Origin: an uncultured Eubacteriales bacterium
Lineage (GTDB): Bacteria > Bacillota > Clostridia > Oscillospirales > Acutalibacteraceae
DNA length: 16,349 bases
Direction of reading: 5' to 3'
Assembly (NCBI GenBank): GCA_934486455.1
Contig: CAKSPR010000040.1
Span: 1 to 16,349, forward strand
In this document: piece by piece, positions 5,902 to 14,535 of the stretch
How positions within the stretch are numbered: position 1 is the stretch's first letter
Layout: the number at the start of each line of letters is the position of its first letter
Notes under the pieces: generated by a model
Told to the model about the DNA's origin: nothing
The model's database searches: none
The model's input: the letters and a program-made list of their open reading frames with translations, nothing else
Position numbers and translations under genes: made by a program

Positions 5902-6951
5902 TCATTGTTTTTCGGAAAATTTCGCATAAATATTATCAGGAGATTTTCCGTAAAAAGTGGCTTTTCCATCTTTGTCAATCACTGCTGCACCCAGTTCGCC
6001 CGCAAAGACCTTATCTGCATTTTCACAAACGACTAATCCGTCAATAACGGGGGGATCAAAAGGATATATTTCGTTCCCAAAAACCATTGCCTGTCCGCTT
6101 TCGTTGACAATTAAAATTCCTCGGTTAAAAGCGGCGATGTCTATGGCTTTGCCCACATCTTCAAATTCTTTTTCAAAAAAATCCTCGAGTGAGAAACACA
6201 TTTCTGCATGAAAGCTTGCGGTATGATCTTTTGATAAAACAGCACAGGTGTATCTCGGAGCTTTTCCCGTGTCTGTTTCAACTCCACAAATTTCAAAATC
6301 TTCAACATTATCTCTGACCCGTTTCAGCTCCGGATTGTCGTCATTGTGCAAGTATAAAGCACCATCATTTTTTAGTATAACGACAAGATCGTTTCCCGGA
6401 CAGATGAACTTTTTAACGTCGTCGCATATTTTTGTAAATTTGCTGTTTTCGGTCAGAGAAACCCGGCCAAAGCTTCCGTTTGATAAAGTTGCATATACTT
6501 TGTCTCCGTACAATTTGCCTTCATTAACATCTTGCAAAAAGAGTTTCGGATAACCGTATCCTTCGATCACGGGAGTAAATAAAAGCAAATCGCCGTTTTT
6601 GGTTTTAATTGTTCCGCCGTCCGGCGACAATTCGATTTTTTCAGCATCGCCTTTATCATACATTTTAACAAATCGGTTTTCTTGAAATTTGTTATAACGG
6701 TTTTCGTATTGCTTCTGTTTTTCAACTCCGAGTATAGCCGGAACGCGCGCAATACTTCCCCTTACATAACAATTCCCGTCCTCGGTTACAATTGCGGTTT
6801 CATCATCAAAGCAAAAACTTGCATATGAGATTTTTTGTGTTTTCTCATCCAAAAGCTCAAGATTAAATGTTGCGAATTTGCTGAGGTACAGTGACAGAAG
6901 CCCTATCACAATCAATGCAGTAATGCAAAAAGTAATTATCAATTTTTTCAT
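5902..6951 (-). CDS. Membrane-anchored RCC1-like propeller, immunity candidate
   Basis: A 349-residue protein with one N-terminal membrane segment (about residues 4-24, ITFCITALIVIGLLSLYL) and no cleavage site or lipobox, so it is anchored with the bulk outside the cytoplasm. The rest contains about seven repeats of the form aVxxdGxxyxxG (for example ETAIVTEDGNCYVRG, DLVVILKNDGALYL, LGAAVIDKDGKATFYG), as in RCC1-type seven-bladed beta-propellers. Its ATG overlaps the TGA of the RHS gene by 4 nt (ATGA), so translation is coupled to the toxin. In RHS and CDI-type loci the gene directly after the toxin tip normally encodes the cognate immunity protein, so this is the first candidate. The known families of such immunity proteins are mostly small and soluble; a membrane propeller would be unusual. 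A general accessory or surface role is the alternative. Confidence 0.65.
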   Translation of the reverse strand: MKKLIITFCITALIVIGLLSLYLSKFATFNLELLDEKTQKISYASFCFDDETAIVTEDGNCYVRGSIARVPAILGVEKQKQYENRYNKFQENRFVKMYDKGDAEKIELSPDGGTIKTKNGDLLLFTPVIEGYGYPKLFLQDVNEGKLYGDKVYATLSNGSFGRVSLTENSKFTKICDDVKKFICPGNDLVVILKNDGALYLHNDDNPELKRVRDNVEDFEICGVETDTGKAPRYTCAVLSKDHTASFHAEMCFSLEDFFEKEFEDVGKAIDIAAFNRGILIVNESGQAMVFGNEIYPFDPPVIDGLVVCENADKVFAGELGAAVIDKDGKATFYGKSPDNIYAKFSEKQ

Positions 6952-7400
6952 AGCACAAACTCCCTAAACAAATTTACTATCCATCGGTCGTCATAAACTG
7001 TGCCATCTTCATATATATCGATGTCTATTACTTCGCAACTTTTCCTAACAAAACTAAAGGGAATGCTTGAATAAGCCACCCAATGTAACTTGGCTTCTTG
7101 GTGAAAGTCATACCATTGGGGATCCGAAAGGAACACTTCTTTACCGGATTTGTAGTAAATTTTGTTTGCCAGTGTTACAGCATATTCCTGTTTTTCGATT
7201 TGAGTCATTTTTTTATATTCTGACATTTTAACTTCGACAGAATATGCTATTTTTTTGGAACCGCTGGTACCTCTTTTGTCGTGTATGATAGTTGTATTCA
7301 TTGTATTTGCAACAGGACAAGTACAATTTATGGGAGGCTGCCCTTGTTCCAAGCGGATAAAGTCGGCTTTTGTTCCGTTATAGGGGCAAGTGCCCAAATA
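6948..7400 (-). other. Variable C-terminal tip region of the RHS protein
   Basis: The last ~150 codons differ sharply from the RHS shell: the shell is GC-richer with repeated YD motifs, the tip is AT-rich with no YD repeats. The join lies just after the core motif YFDYLG. The tip has a short cysteine-containing linker (INCTCPVANT), then an alpha/beta stretch with Lys-rich helices and a C-terminal part with HWVAYSS and IDIDIYEDGTVYD. I see no known nuclease, deaminase, ART or peptidase signature. Base composition and position fit an exchangeable toxin module. Confidence 0.6.
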
Positions 7401-10400
7401 ATCAAAGTAGGAAACAGGATTATTAAAGCAGTAGCTGTATAAATTCTTTCCACGCTGATTATGTTCGCAAATAACTTGATCCGCATTAATAAACCTACAA
7501 GCCACGGGGTCGTAGTAACGGGAGTTGAGGTAATAGAGGCCGCTCTCGGTGTCGTAGTAATATCCGCGGTAGCGGAAGGAGTTGTACATGCCGATAGTCG
7601 ACGCTTGAGAGCCGGAAACGGTAACGCCCGCGCCCCATGCGTCGGAATAGGTATACTCCACTATAAGCTGAGCGTAGGAGTCATAAATTCCCGTTATATC
7701 TCCCTGAAGATTCTTGCGGAAGATGTAATCGAGGCCGTTTACACGCATGCCCACGGGAGCACCGTTTTGGTCGTAATCGTACCAAACGATGGTGTCGTCC
7801 TTTTTCTCACCCGCAAGCTTTGTGCCGTCGTAGAAATATTTTGTGGTATGGACGACATTGCCGTAGCTCCGCTCGATCTTGGCCTGTCTCTGACCGTTAA
7901 GGTCGTAGGAGAACAGGAGCGATTTGCCGTAAGGGACGGTCAGCTTTTTAAGCTGTCGGCCGTTTTGCCAGGTCATCTGCATGCCGTTGCGGTAGTTAAG
8001 GGGATTGCCGATGGCATCATAAGAAAGCGCGGAAGAAACGCCGTTAATATTGGTGGAGTCGCACTGATTTTTCCAGTTCGAATTGGTGTAACCGAAGCTG
8101 TCGGTGCGGACAACCGTTTGCCGAGTGAAAATACTGCCGAGACTTGCTTGGACATCGTAATATTCTCTTTTAATAATATCTCCCGAGCTGCCGTAGGTGT
8201 AAACGATCTTTTGGCCGTTTACCGCCGTCTCGCTTTGATCTCCCTCGCCTATGTTTATCTCGGTCTTAAGCCGGCCGAGGTCGTCATAGGTGTATTTATG
8301 TTTGATGTTTCCGGCGCTGTCGGTGATTTTGGTTATGTTGCCGGAGGTGTCGTATTCGTACCACATGAGGGTGGTGCCGAAGGCGTGGGAGGTAACGCGG
8401 CTGTCGGTTCTGTTGCCCGAGGTACGGAAGGAAAACTGCTCGTCGATATATGCCGTATGGGTACTTGTCTTAAAGCCGAAGCGCCTGTTATTAAGGCGGT
8501 TAAGATCATCGTAGGAATTGATGAGTCTATATCCGTCGTAGGCGGCTATGCTTACAAGGTTGGTATCACTACGGTAATTATAGCTTACCCCTCTGCTTCC
8601 GTCAACAGTTTTGTACCGAATGTCCTTAATGCGGTTGTATGTGTCGTAGGCCACATCGGCGCCGTAGCCGTCGTTTCGGTTAAAGGAGGATATACGGCCG
8701 ATGGAATCGTAGACATAGTTGGTGGAGAAGGTGGCGCCGGAGGAGTTGTCGATCATTTGACTGATGTTGCCGTAGCCGTCGTATATCCACGAGGCTATGT
8801 CTATGGAAGAGTCGGAGGCCGTGCTTTTTTGTATACCGTTGTTTCGACCGAACTTGTCGTAGAAATATGTGATCTTGTCGCCGTTGCCGTAGACGCTTTC
8901 TGAAAGACTGCGGTTGTCGGCCATGTATGTGTTGGTCATGAGGGCGGTGGAGCCGACCTTGGTTTTCGTGCGGTTGCCGAAGGCGTCGTATTCGAAGTTA
9001 TATGTTGCCCCTGGGGATATGATTTTGGTAAGATTTTTACCGGTATAGTAGTAATGCACTTTGGCGCTGAGGTTTGTGTCGTTTTTGCCTCTTTCCCAAA
9101 CGGCATAGTTAAGCTCGTCATCGGGGCTGATGTACATGGTGGTGGAGGTTCTGCCGGTAAGACTGAAAAGCTTGTCGGAATCTCCGTAGGAATACTCGGC
9201 GGCAACGCCGTCCATGTCCGAAACGGTTTTGATGTGAACGCCCTTTTGGTCGTAGGTTGCGGTGGCCTCACTGTAAGGCAGGGAGGTGCCGTTTTTGGCC
9301 ATAAGGGTGAATTTCTGCGCCTTTCCGGAGTTTGAGGAGTAGATAATAAGGCTGCGGTAGGATGAAGAGCCGGAGTAGGGGTCGGGCGCGTCGAGGCGCA
9401 TGGATTGAGCATGCTTCGGCGTGAAGCGATATGTTCCGTCGGAGTTTTTGTCCACCTTCCAAAGCTGGGAATCGGCGCCGGTGTAGCTTTGGAGAACGAT
9501 CTCGGTGCCCGAGGAGGTTCCGCCGTTTTTACAGCCCAGTACCTTGTTGGGGTGGCTGTAGGGACGGATGGTGTACCATGCGGTCGTACCTTCCTGAACA
9601 AACTTGAAGGTCTGGTTGTTGGCAAAATGGGGCGGATAGTATTTGACCGCCGTGCCGTCGGCGCTTTGGTTGTTGGAAAGGTCAACGGCATAGTTCTTTT
9701 GGGTGGTGACTATGTGGAAGAATACATCCTTTTTAAAGGCCGAGGCAATGCTCCTTGCCGATGTGACATTCCGGGTGGAATCGTCGTAGGAATATGCGTA
9801 GGTAACGCCGTCACTTTCGGAGGCCTTGAGCTCGTTTTTGTCGTCTGACGAATAGACATTGACAAATCTGCTGCCGGTGGGATTTAAGGCGCTGACCACC
9901 TTGTTGTTTCTAAAGTCGTATTCCGACCGCTGTTTTGCCAGATCCTTTACCGAAACGATGTTTCCGTCATCGTCGTAGGTATAGGACGGGGTGGCGTCCT
10001 TTATGAGCTGGATGTTGTCGAAAAGGGCTTCACCGCTGTTTTTAAAATAATTGCAGGCCACCCTTATGCTCTTGGGCGAAAGGGAGCTGTTTGTTTTGTG
10101 CGCCACGGTAAAGCATTTGGTGAGGAACTGCCAGTCGCGGTTATATCGGTCGAATTTAAGACCGTCGATTTTTTGGGTGGTGCCGTTTGTGTAGGTGACG
10201 GTTATTTCCACATCAAACCGAGAGTTGTTTGTTACCGATTGACCGTCGGATGTTTGGCTTTTTTCGGGCAGACTGCTGCCCTTTGCCCAACCGCTGAGAA
10301 TGTATGTGTCGGTGGGGGAGCCCATAACGGGAATGTCCTGATAGAAGTATTTGTCGGTTGTTAAATCTCCCGAAAGGCGATAGGAGGTTTTAAACAAATT

Positions 10401-13400
10401 GTCGCTTGAATTTGCCTTGTAACCGTCCTGACTTGTGACGGTCGAGGAGGCCGTCCAGCCTACCGAGCTTTTTTCCATGTTAGAGTTTTCAAGAAGGTTG
10501 GGAGCGCTCGGGCTTTCGCCTCTTGTGAGCTGGGCGCAGTCGACATAGATCGGCCCTCTTACATCCTCCTCGAGCACGAAGCCCACATTGACACTTTCCT
10601 GCTTTTCAAGCTCAAATGTGGTGAAAAGCCGTTGCCACTGGATAGAGGGAGAAGTGATCTTGCAGGAACCCGATCCCGAAATGGAAAGACCTTTTCTCGA
10701 CATGCCCACGCCGAAAGCTCCGCCCGAAAGGCTTTCTGCCTTTACATAGGCCGAGAAGGTGTATGTTCCGGCAGGGAGATTAACGGTTTGATAAAGAATC
10801 CTTTCGGGGCCGTTGGAGGTGCGGTAAAATTTTCCCGATTTGTTGCCGGCATAGGCCTTGGAGGAATCGCTGTTATATGAAAAATTAGATGTGCTACCCC
10901 AAGAGCCGTTATCTTTTTCAAAGCTCGGATCGGACAAAAGATTGGCCGCGTCGTTTGCCGCATAGCTTGTCAACAGCTTGTTGTTTCGCGAAAGACTGCC
11001 CTCGGTCAAAACGGGGGAATATTCGTTACATTCCACACCGTAAAATTCGGGAGTCATGCTGCTGTCGGTAAGATAGGCGTTGGTAACATAGTCGGATATT
11101 TTCTGACCGTAGCTGTTAAAAAGGCAGTGCTGATAAAAGCGGTCGGAGGCCTGTGAATCTATTCTTGCCGAAGGGCCGGGGTGGGTGAAAAGGGTCTTGT
11201 CGGTAAAATATTCCGCCCACATGACATACTTCGCCCCTGTGTTATGGGGAGCCTCGTAAACGGCCTCAAGTTTTCCGCCGGAATATTGCATGCCGAAACA
11301 AAGATCACCGTCATAAACCTCTTTTAAGGCATTGTCGGCGGTGTAGGCGAAGGTGCTTTCAAGGCCGTTATAAAGGCTGATTTTGGTTAATTTCCCCGAA
11401 GAATAGGTGTAGTTTATTTTTCTGCTTGAGGTTGCCGAAATTTCGGTCAAAAGCCCGTCACTTCCGTAGGTAAGGGTGGCCGCTCTTCCGGCAAAATCGG
11501 TGACCGATACGGGCTTGTGATTGCTCAGTCCGATGGTGGTCTTTTTGCCGTCGGTATACTGTATTTCGTAAAGGCTTCCCCACGAGTCAAAGACCTTTTT
11601 TGTGCCGTCCTTCATGGTTATGGTGTAAGTCGTGGCAGAGCCCGAGGGCATTAAAAGGGTCATTCCTCGGCCCACTTCGTCCTTTAGGTTGGTGGTCGAG
11701 CCGTTTTCCAAAAAGTATATTTCGGTGCCGTCCTCGTCGCGGTATTTTATCTTGTATTTTGAGGCGAGACCGCTGTTTTGCGGAATGAGCGCCACGCTTT
11801 CGCAAATGTTAAGCGACCAGCCCTTTCCGTAGCCCTCCTGAGTGTCTTTCCAGGCCGTGTTGTTAACATGCCTTATCTCAACGGTGGGAAAGTTGCTTTG
11901 GTAGGCAATGTCCTCTACGATGTGGGTGACCTTGCCGGTATATTCGTTAATATATGCGGTTCCCGCGTGACCCATGTCGTAGGTCTTATAGGAATTAAAA
12001 TCGTTGAGTCCCGTGGTGTTAAGATACACGACAATAAGTTGCGGGCGATAGTCTCCGTATTCCGAGCCTGCGTCTTTGGTAACATATCTTCTGGCATCGC
12101 CGTTTTTATATTCGTTTGCAACAAACATGATACCGTTATTTTGCTCGCCGTCGTACCATTCCTTGACCGCTCGGGTTATGTTAAAGCTGTCCCAACCTTT
12201 AAAAAGGCAGTCGGTGTTTTGACTGTCCATGGGAGCCGGGTCGTATGCGGTGTCCCAGCTTATGTCTCCGCTTACCCATTGTTCGGTGATCTTGTGGACA
12301 TTAATGCGGAATTTTCCCCCCGCGATGCCGGTGGCGTCTCCTCCCGACGGGGTGGCGTTGAGATATTGGCAAATACCCATGTATGCTTCGCAGACCTTGT
12401 CCCCTTCTTTAAGGGTGGGCAGGGTATATTTTATATATGCTTTTGACTTGGATCCGCCGCCTTCGGTGATCTCTCCCACATACATTTGCTGGGTAGTGGT
12501 GTTTTTTCCGAGGGTGCCGTTTGAGCACCGAAAAACATATCCGCTGGAAAATCCGTTTTGATAGGTGATGGTGGTCTGAATAACCGGGTCGATGACCACG
12601 GGGAATTGACGGTCTTGCTCGTCTATCCACTGTTTGTCGGGAGTTACCGTAAGGATATATTCATTTTTGTTTTTGCCCTGTCTAAGCGCAAGGGTAACGC
12701 TTTGTGATTGCTCGCCCGCCGCGTCGTACATAAAGGGAGCGGGTATGACAAAAACGACCTCGCCGTCCTTGTTTTTAAACTCAACGGTGTTGTCTTTAAG
12801 CTCGGGTGTAAGCTTTTCGGACGAAAGGGAAAACTCAAACGAATAGGAGGAAAGCCGCTTCTTTAAGACAATGTTTTCCTTAACAAAATCGGAAATTACC
12901 GAATATTCAAAATCCACCCCGTCAAAAACATCGGGATATGTGACCGACGAGGAAAGCTTATCCGACGCCGTGGGGTCTTTTTGCCCGTTTTCCGACTTCT
13001 TTTCTGCCGTTTCAACCCTGATCGATTTATTTTTCGCACGGTTTATCCCCCACGAGAGCTGATAACCGTCTTTTTTTATTTTAACAAGCTTTTTGGAACT
13101 CGATTTTTTTGCAAATTTAATTTTAAAGGAGTTTTCGGTGTTTGTATACCCCTGCTCGTTGTCGGTCGAAGCCTCCTCGGTCGGGGAACCGTCTTTTGCG
13201 GTAATTTCATCCGAGGCAGAACCGCTTTCGGCAGAGTTTTTTTCGGCAGAGGCGGTTGCTTCGGCCGCACCTTCTTGCTCTGTTGACGATTCTCCCTGCG
13301 CAGCCTCCCTCTCGACGGCGGTTCGGCGATCAGGAGAGGACCGTTCATCGGCCTCACCGTCCGAGCAGCTGCTGTCGGAAAGGGAAGTCTCTTCAACAAG

Positions 13401-13751
13401 GCTGTTGTCGATGTCCGCCCATTTTCCGTCCTGCTCAAAGTGGACGGGAACCTGATACTCGGCCGCCATCATTTTCCCGTTGCTAAGCTCAAAGTGCTTG
13501 ACGCACTGCTCCCTCAGCTCGGGCACCTCTCTTAAAACGGTAAAGTGACCGTCATCCTGAGCGGAGCCGTCGGCACCGTCCGACACTTCGCCGTCGGTTT
13601 GTTCCGCTGCATTTGAAAAGACGGCCGTTTCGTCCTGCGAAACAGTCGACACTTCGTTTTCGGCCGAGGCGTAAAGGGGTGCGTAAAACACCTGGACGGT
13701 CACAAGAACAGACAGTATAAGCGACAGCATTTTAAGTGATGATTTTTTCAT
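6948..13751 (-). CDS. Secreted RHS/YD-repeat protein, WapA-like polymorphic toxin
   Basis: A 2267-residue protein of the size and plan of WapA, delivering a C-terminal toxin to neighbouring cells. The start is the ATG at 13751 with GGAGGAG just upstream; an in-frame TTG ten codons earlier is poorer. Order: Sec signal peptide ending ASA (1-30); acidic Ser/Glu/Ala-rich stretch (~120-205); beta-rich export region with a DNRLRE-like domain (~390-610); RHS shell start marked by GKGWSLN (~640); two jelly-roll, carbohydrate-binding-like regions opening NLLSDPSFEK (~938) and NLLENSNMEK (~1084); a ricin-type lectin-like region with QLWKV (~1345-1490); YD repeats such as YEYDTSGNITKITDSAGN (~1490-2070); hyperconserved core SGLYYLNSRYYDP (~2070). 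After YFDYLG (~2117) a variable tip of ~150 residues follows, AT-rich and unrecognised. Toxin function of the tip is inferred from position only. It is driven by the promoter at 13997-14025 and coupled to the propeller gene. Confidence 0.9.
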   Translation of the reverse strand: MKKSSLKMLSLILSVLVTVQVFYAPLYASAENEVSTVSQDETAVFSNAAEQTDGEVSDGADGSAQDDGHFTVLREVPELREQCVKHFELSNGKMMAAEYQVPVHFEQDGKWADIDNSLVEETSLSDSSCSDGEADERSSPDRRTAVEREAAQGESSTEQEGAAEATASAEKNSAESGSASDEITAKDGSPTEEASTDNEQGYTNTENSFKIKFAKKSSSKKLVKIKKDGYQLSWGINRAKNKSIRVETAEKKSENGQKDPTASDKLSSSVTYPDVFDGVDFEYSVISDFVKENIVLKKRLSSYSFEFSLSSEKLTPELKDNTVEFKNKDGEVVFVIPAPFMYDAAGEQSQSVTLALRQGKNKNEYILTVTPDKQWIDEQDRQFPVVIDPVIQTTITYQNGFSSGYVFRCSNGTLGKNTTTQQMYVGEITEGGGSKSKAYIKYTLPTLKEGDKVCEAYMGICQYLNATPSGGDATGIAGGKFRINVHKITEQWVSGDISWDTAYDPAPMDSQNTDCLFKGWDSFNITRAVKEWYDGEQNNGIMFVANEYKNGDARRYVTKDAGSEYGDYRPQLIVVYLNTTGLNDFNSYKTYDMGHAGTAYINEYTGKVTHIVEDIAYQSNFPTVEIRHVNNTAWKDTQEGYGKGWSLNICESVALIPQNSGLASKYKIKYRDEDGTEIYFLENGSTTNLKDEVGRGMTLLMPSGSATTYTITMKDGTKKVFDSWGSLYEIQYTDGKKTTIGLSNHKPVSVTDFAGRAATLTYGSDGLLTEISATSSRKINYTYSSGKLTKISLYNGLESTFAYTADNALKEVYDGDLCFGMQYSGGKLEAVYEAPHNTGAKYVMWAEYFTDKTLFTHPGPSARIDSQASDRFYQHCLFNSYGQKISDYVTNAYLTDSSMTPEFYGVECNEYSPVLTEGSLSRNNKLLTSYAANDAANLLSDPSFEKDNGSWGSTSNFSYNSDSSKAYAGNKSGKFYRTSNGPERILYQTVNLPAGTYTFSAYVKAESLSGGAFGVGMSRKGLSISGSGSCKITSPSIQWQRLFTTFELEKQESVNVGFVLEEDVRGPIYVDCAQLTRGESPSAPNLLENSNMEKSSVGWTASSTVTSQDGYKANSSDNLFKTSYRLSGDLTTDKYFYQDIPVMGSPTDTYILSGWAKGSSLPEKSQTSDGQSVTNNSRFDVEITVTYTNGTTQKIDGLKFDRYNRDWQFLTKCFTVAHKTNSSLSPKSIRVACNYFKNSGEALFDNIQLIKDATPSYTYDDDGNIVSVKDLAKQRSEYDFRNNKVVSALNPTGSRFVNVYSSDDKNELKASESDGVTYAYSYDDSTRNVTSARSIASAFKKDVFFHIVTTQKNYAVDLSNNQSADGTAVKYYPPHFANNQTFKFVQEGTTAWYTIRPYSHPNKVLGCKNGGTSSGTEIVLQSYTGADSQLWKVDKNSDGTYRFTPKHAQSMRLDAPDPYSGSSSYRSLIIYSSNSGKAQKFTLMAKNGTSLPYSEATATYDQKGVHIKTVSDMDGVAAEYSYGDSDKLFSLTGRTSTTMYISPDDELNYAVWERGKNDTNLSAKVHYYYTGKNLTKIISPGATYNFEYDAFGNRTKTKVGSTALMTNTYMADNRSLSESVYGNGDKITYFYDKFGRNNGIQKSTASDSSIDIASWIYDGYGNISQMIDNSSGATFSTNYVYDSIGRISSFNRNDGYGADVAYDTYNRIKDIRYKTVDGSRGVSYNYRSDTNLVSIAAYDGYRLINSYDDLNRLNNRRFGFKTSTHTAYIDEQFSFRTSGNRTDSRVTSHAFGTTLMWYEYDTSGNITKITDSAGNIKHKYTYDDLGRLKTEINIGEGDQSETAVNGQKIVYTYGSSGDIIKREYYDVQASLGSIFTRQTVVRTDSFGYTNSNWKNQCDSTNINGVSSALSYDAIGNPLNYRNGMQMTWQNGRQLKKLTVPYGKSLLFSYDLNGQRQAKIERSYGNVVHTTKYFYDGTKLAGEKKDDTIVWYDYDQNGAPVGMRVNGLDYIFRKNLQGDITGIYDSYAQLIVEYTYSDAWGAGVTVSGSQASTIGMYNSFRYRGYYYDTESGLYYLNSRYYDPVACRFINADQVICEHNQRGKNLYSYCFNNPVSYFDYLGTCPYNGTKADFIRLEQGQPPINCTCPVANTMNTTIIHDKRGTSGSKKIAYSVEVKMSEYKKMTQIEKQEYAVTLANKIYYKSGKEVFLSDPQWYDFHQEAKLHWVAYSSIPFSFVRKSCEVIDIDIYEDGTVYDDRWIVNLFREFVL

Positions 13752-13878
13752 AATTCTCCTCCGTTTGTTGCTTTTGGTCAAAAAGAGTTAAGGGTGTATA
13801 AAAGGACTTGCTTCGGTGGTAAAATGCCGTTTTGTTAAAGGTCTTCAGCCGTTTTTCTCGGGTTTTGCTGTCTTTGTC

Positions 13879-13962
13879 TTAATTTGCCGGATTTGTTCTT
13901 GCTTTGTACGCGCTCGGCGGGATTTTTTCGCCGAAATTTTTCAAAAAACCCTGAATTATCAT
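13879..13962 (-). CDS. Possible leader peptide in the RHS 5' leader
   Basis: 27 codons (MIIQGFLKNFGEKIPP...) beginning at an ATG that directly abuts AAGGAG, so its own initiation is doubtful; an ATT codon two triplets on sits at a better distance. It lies in the ~240-nt leader between the RHS promoter and the RHS start. It may be chance. Confidence 0.2.
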   Translation of the reverse strand: MIIQGFLKNFGEKIPPSAYKARTNPAN

Positions 13963-13996
13963 CTCCTTATACAAATTCCCTAAATCTCACAGTAGA

Positions 13997-14025
13997 ATTA
14001 TACACAAAAAATTTCATAATGTCAA
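13997..14025 (-). promoter_or_regulatory. Consensus sigma-A promoter of the RHS operon
   Basis: On the minus strand TTGACA (14020-14025), a 17-nt spacer, then TATAAT (13997-14002): a full consensus match. The start is near 13990, leaving a leader of about 240 nt before the RHS ATG. The leader contains a CGGCG/CGCCG hairpin and one short ORF, but no recognised riboswitch. As the only strong promoter seen on this strand before 1803, it may drive the whole series. Confidence 0.85.
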
Positions 14026-14132
14026 TTAAAATTTTGTTTAAATTCCAAAAAGGCAATTTCAGCACCTTTTGGCCTTAACCCTGCGCTTCGGTGGAGCAAT
14101 ACCGCCTGCGTTCCTCACGCTTAACCGTATGC

Positions 14133-14177
14133 AAAAACCCCCTGTAAAATCGGTAATTCCCGACATCACAGGGGGGA
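14133..14177 (-). terminator. Intrinsic terminator after the RHH gene
   Basis: On the minus strand a GC-rich stem (ACAGGGGG at 14168-14175 with CCCCCTGT at 14138-14145) encloses a second TCGG/CCGA stem and is followed by five T residues (complement of 14133-14137). It separates the repressor gene from the RHS promoter. Confidence 0.75.
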
Positions 14178-14246
14178 GATATTCGACCGGCGCTTGATTA
14201 AAATCGGTCGTCTGCTTTAAAAGGGTATCTTGCTGAGGTTTTGCGT

Positions 14247-14423
14247 TTATTGCTCTTTCGAAATTTCACCGTGCTCCTTTTCATAGCTTTCAATGCATCT
14301 TCTGACCAAATACAATATCTGACCGTTGAGAGAACGACCTTCATATTCCGCAATGTACTTGATTTTCCGATGAATAGACGGATCGATTTCAATGCCGAGA
14401 TGTTTGTTTTCTTTGTTTCTCAT
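14247..14423 (-). CDS. Arc-like ribbon-helix-helix DNA-binding protein
   Basis: A 58-residue protein. An N-terminal basic arm is followed by a short beta strand (HLGIEIDPSIH) and two helices (RKIKYIAEYEGRSLNGQIL, then LVRRCIESYEKEH), the layout of Arc/TraY-type ribbon-helix-helix repressors that bind DNA as dimers. The ATG at 14423 has GAGGTG 7 nt upstream. It is divergent from the SLOG-like gene at 14536, with 112 bp between them that hold repeated AAGTATA sites and an 11-bp inverted repeat, so it probably represses itself and its neighbour. A terminator follows at 14133-14177. The overlapping minus-strand frame ending at 14198 has no ribosome binding site and poor composition, and is a shadow. 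It could alternatively be the antitoxin of a toxin-antitoxin pair with the SLOG gene. Confidence 0.75.
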   Translation of the reverse strand: MRNKENKHLGIEIDPSIHRKIKYIAEYEGRSLNGQILYLVRRCIESYEKEHGEISKEQ

Positions 14424-14433
14424 AATTACACCT

Positions 14434-14510
14434 CAAAATAATCTCTTTTTAAGTATATTTTAAGATTATTTTGTGATATAATGTCCAAAGTATACTTAAA
14501 ACAAGTATAC
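14434..14510. promoter_or_regulatory. Operator repeats and divergent promoter region
   Basis: CAAAATAATCT (14434-14444) is inverted as AGATTATTTTG (14463-14473). Within and beyond it AAGTATA recurs: 14451-14457, then AAGTATAC at 14488-14495 (part of the palindrome AAGTATACTT) and again at 14503-14510, the last two starts 15 bp apart. An extended -10 (TGA before TATAAT at 14477-14482) reads right towards the SLOG-like gene, and a TATACT on the minus strand (14452-14457) can serve the repressor gene. The repeats overlap or flank both start regions, as expected for a ribbon-helix-helix autorepressor. Confidence 0.6.
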
Positions 14511-14535
14511 CAAATTATTTTGGGCGGTGAATAAA

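Noticed and set aside
7461..8903. 480-codon ORF antisense to the RHS gene
   Set aside because: It arises from biased codon usage of the repeat gene; it lacks a ribosome binding site and its translation is a Val/Gly-rich shadow of YD repeats.
8936..9691. 251-codon minus-strand ORF in another frame of the RHS gene
   Set aside because: Pro/Thr/Arg-rich low-complexity product fully inside the real RHS frame; a shadow.
14198..14392. 64-codon minus-strand ORF over the ribbon-helix-helix gene
   Set aside because: The overlapping 58-codon frame has the good ribosome binding site and a clear fold.
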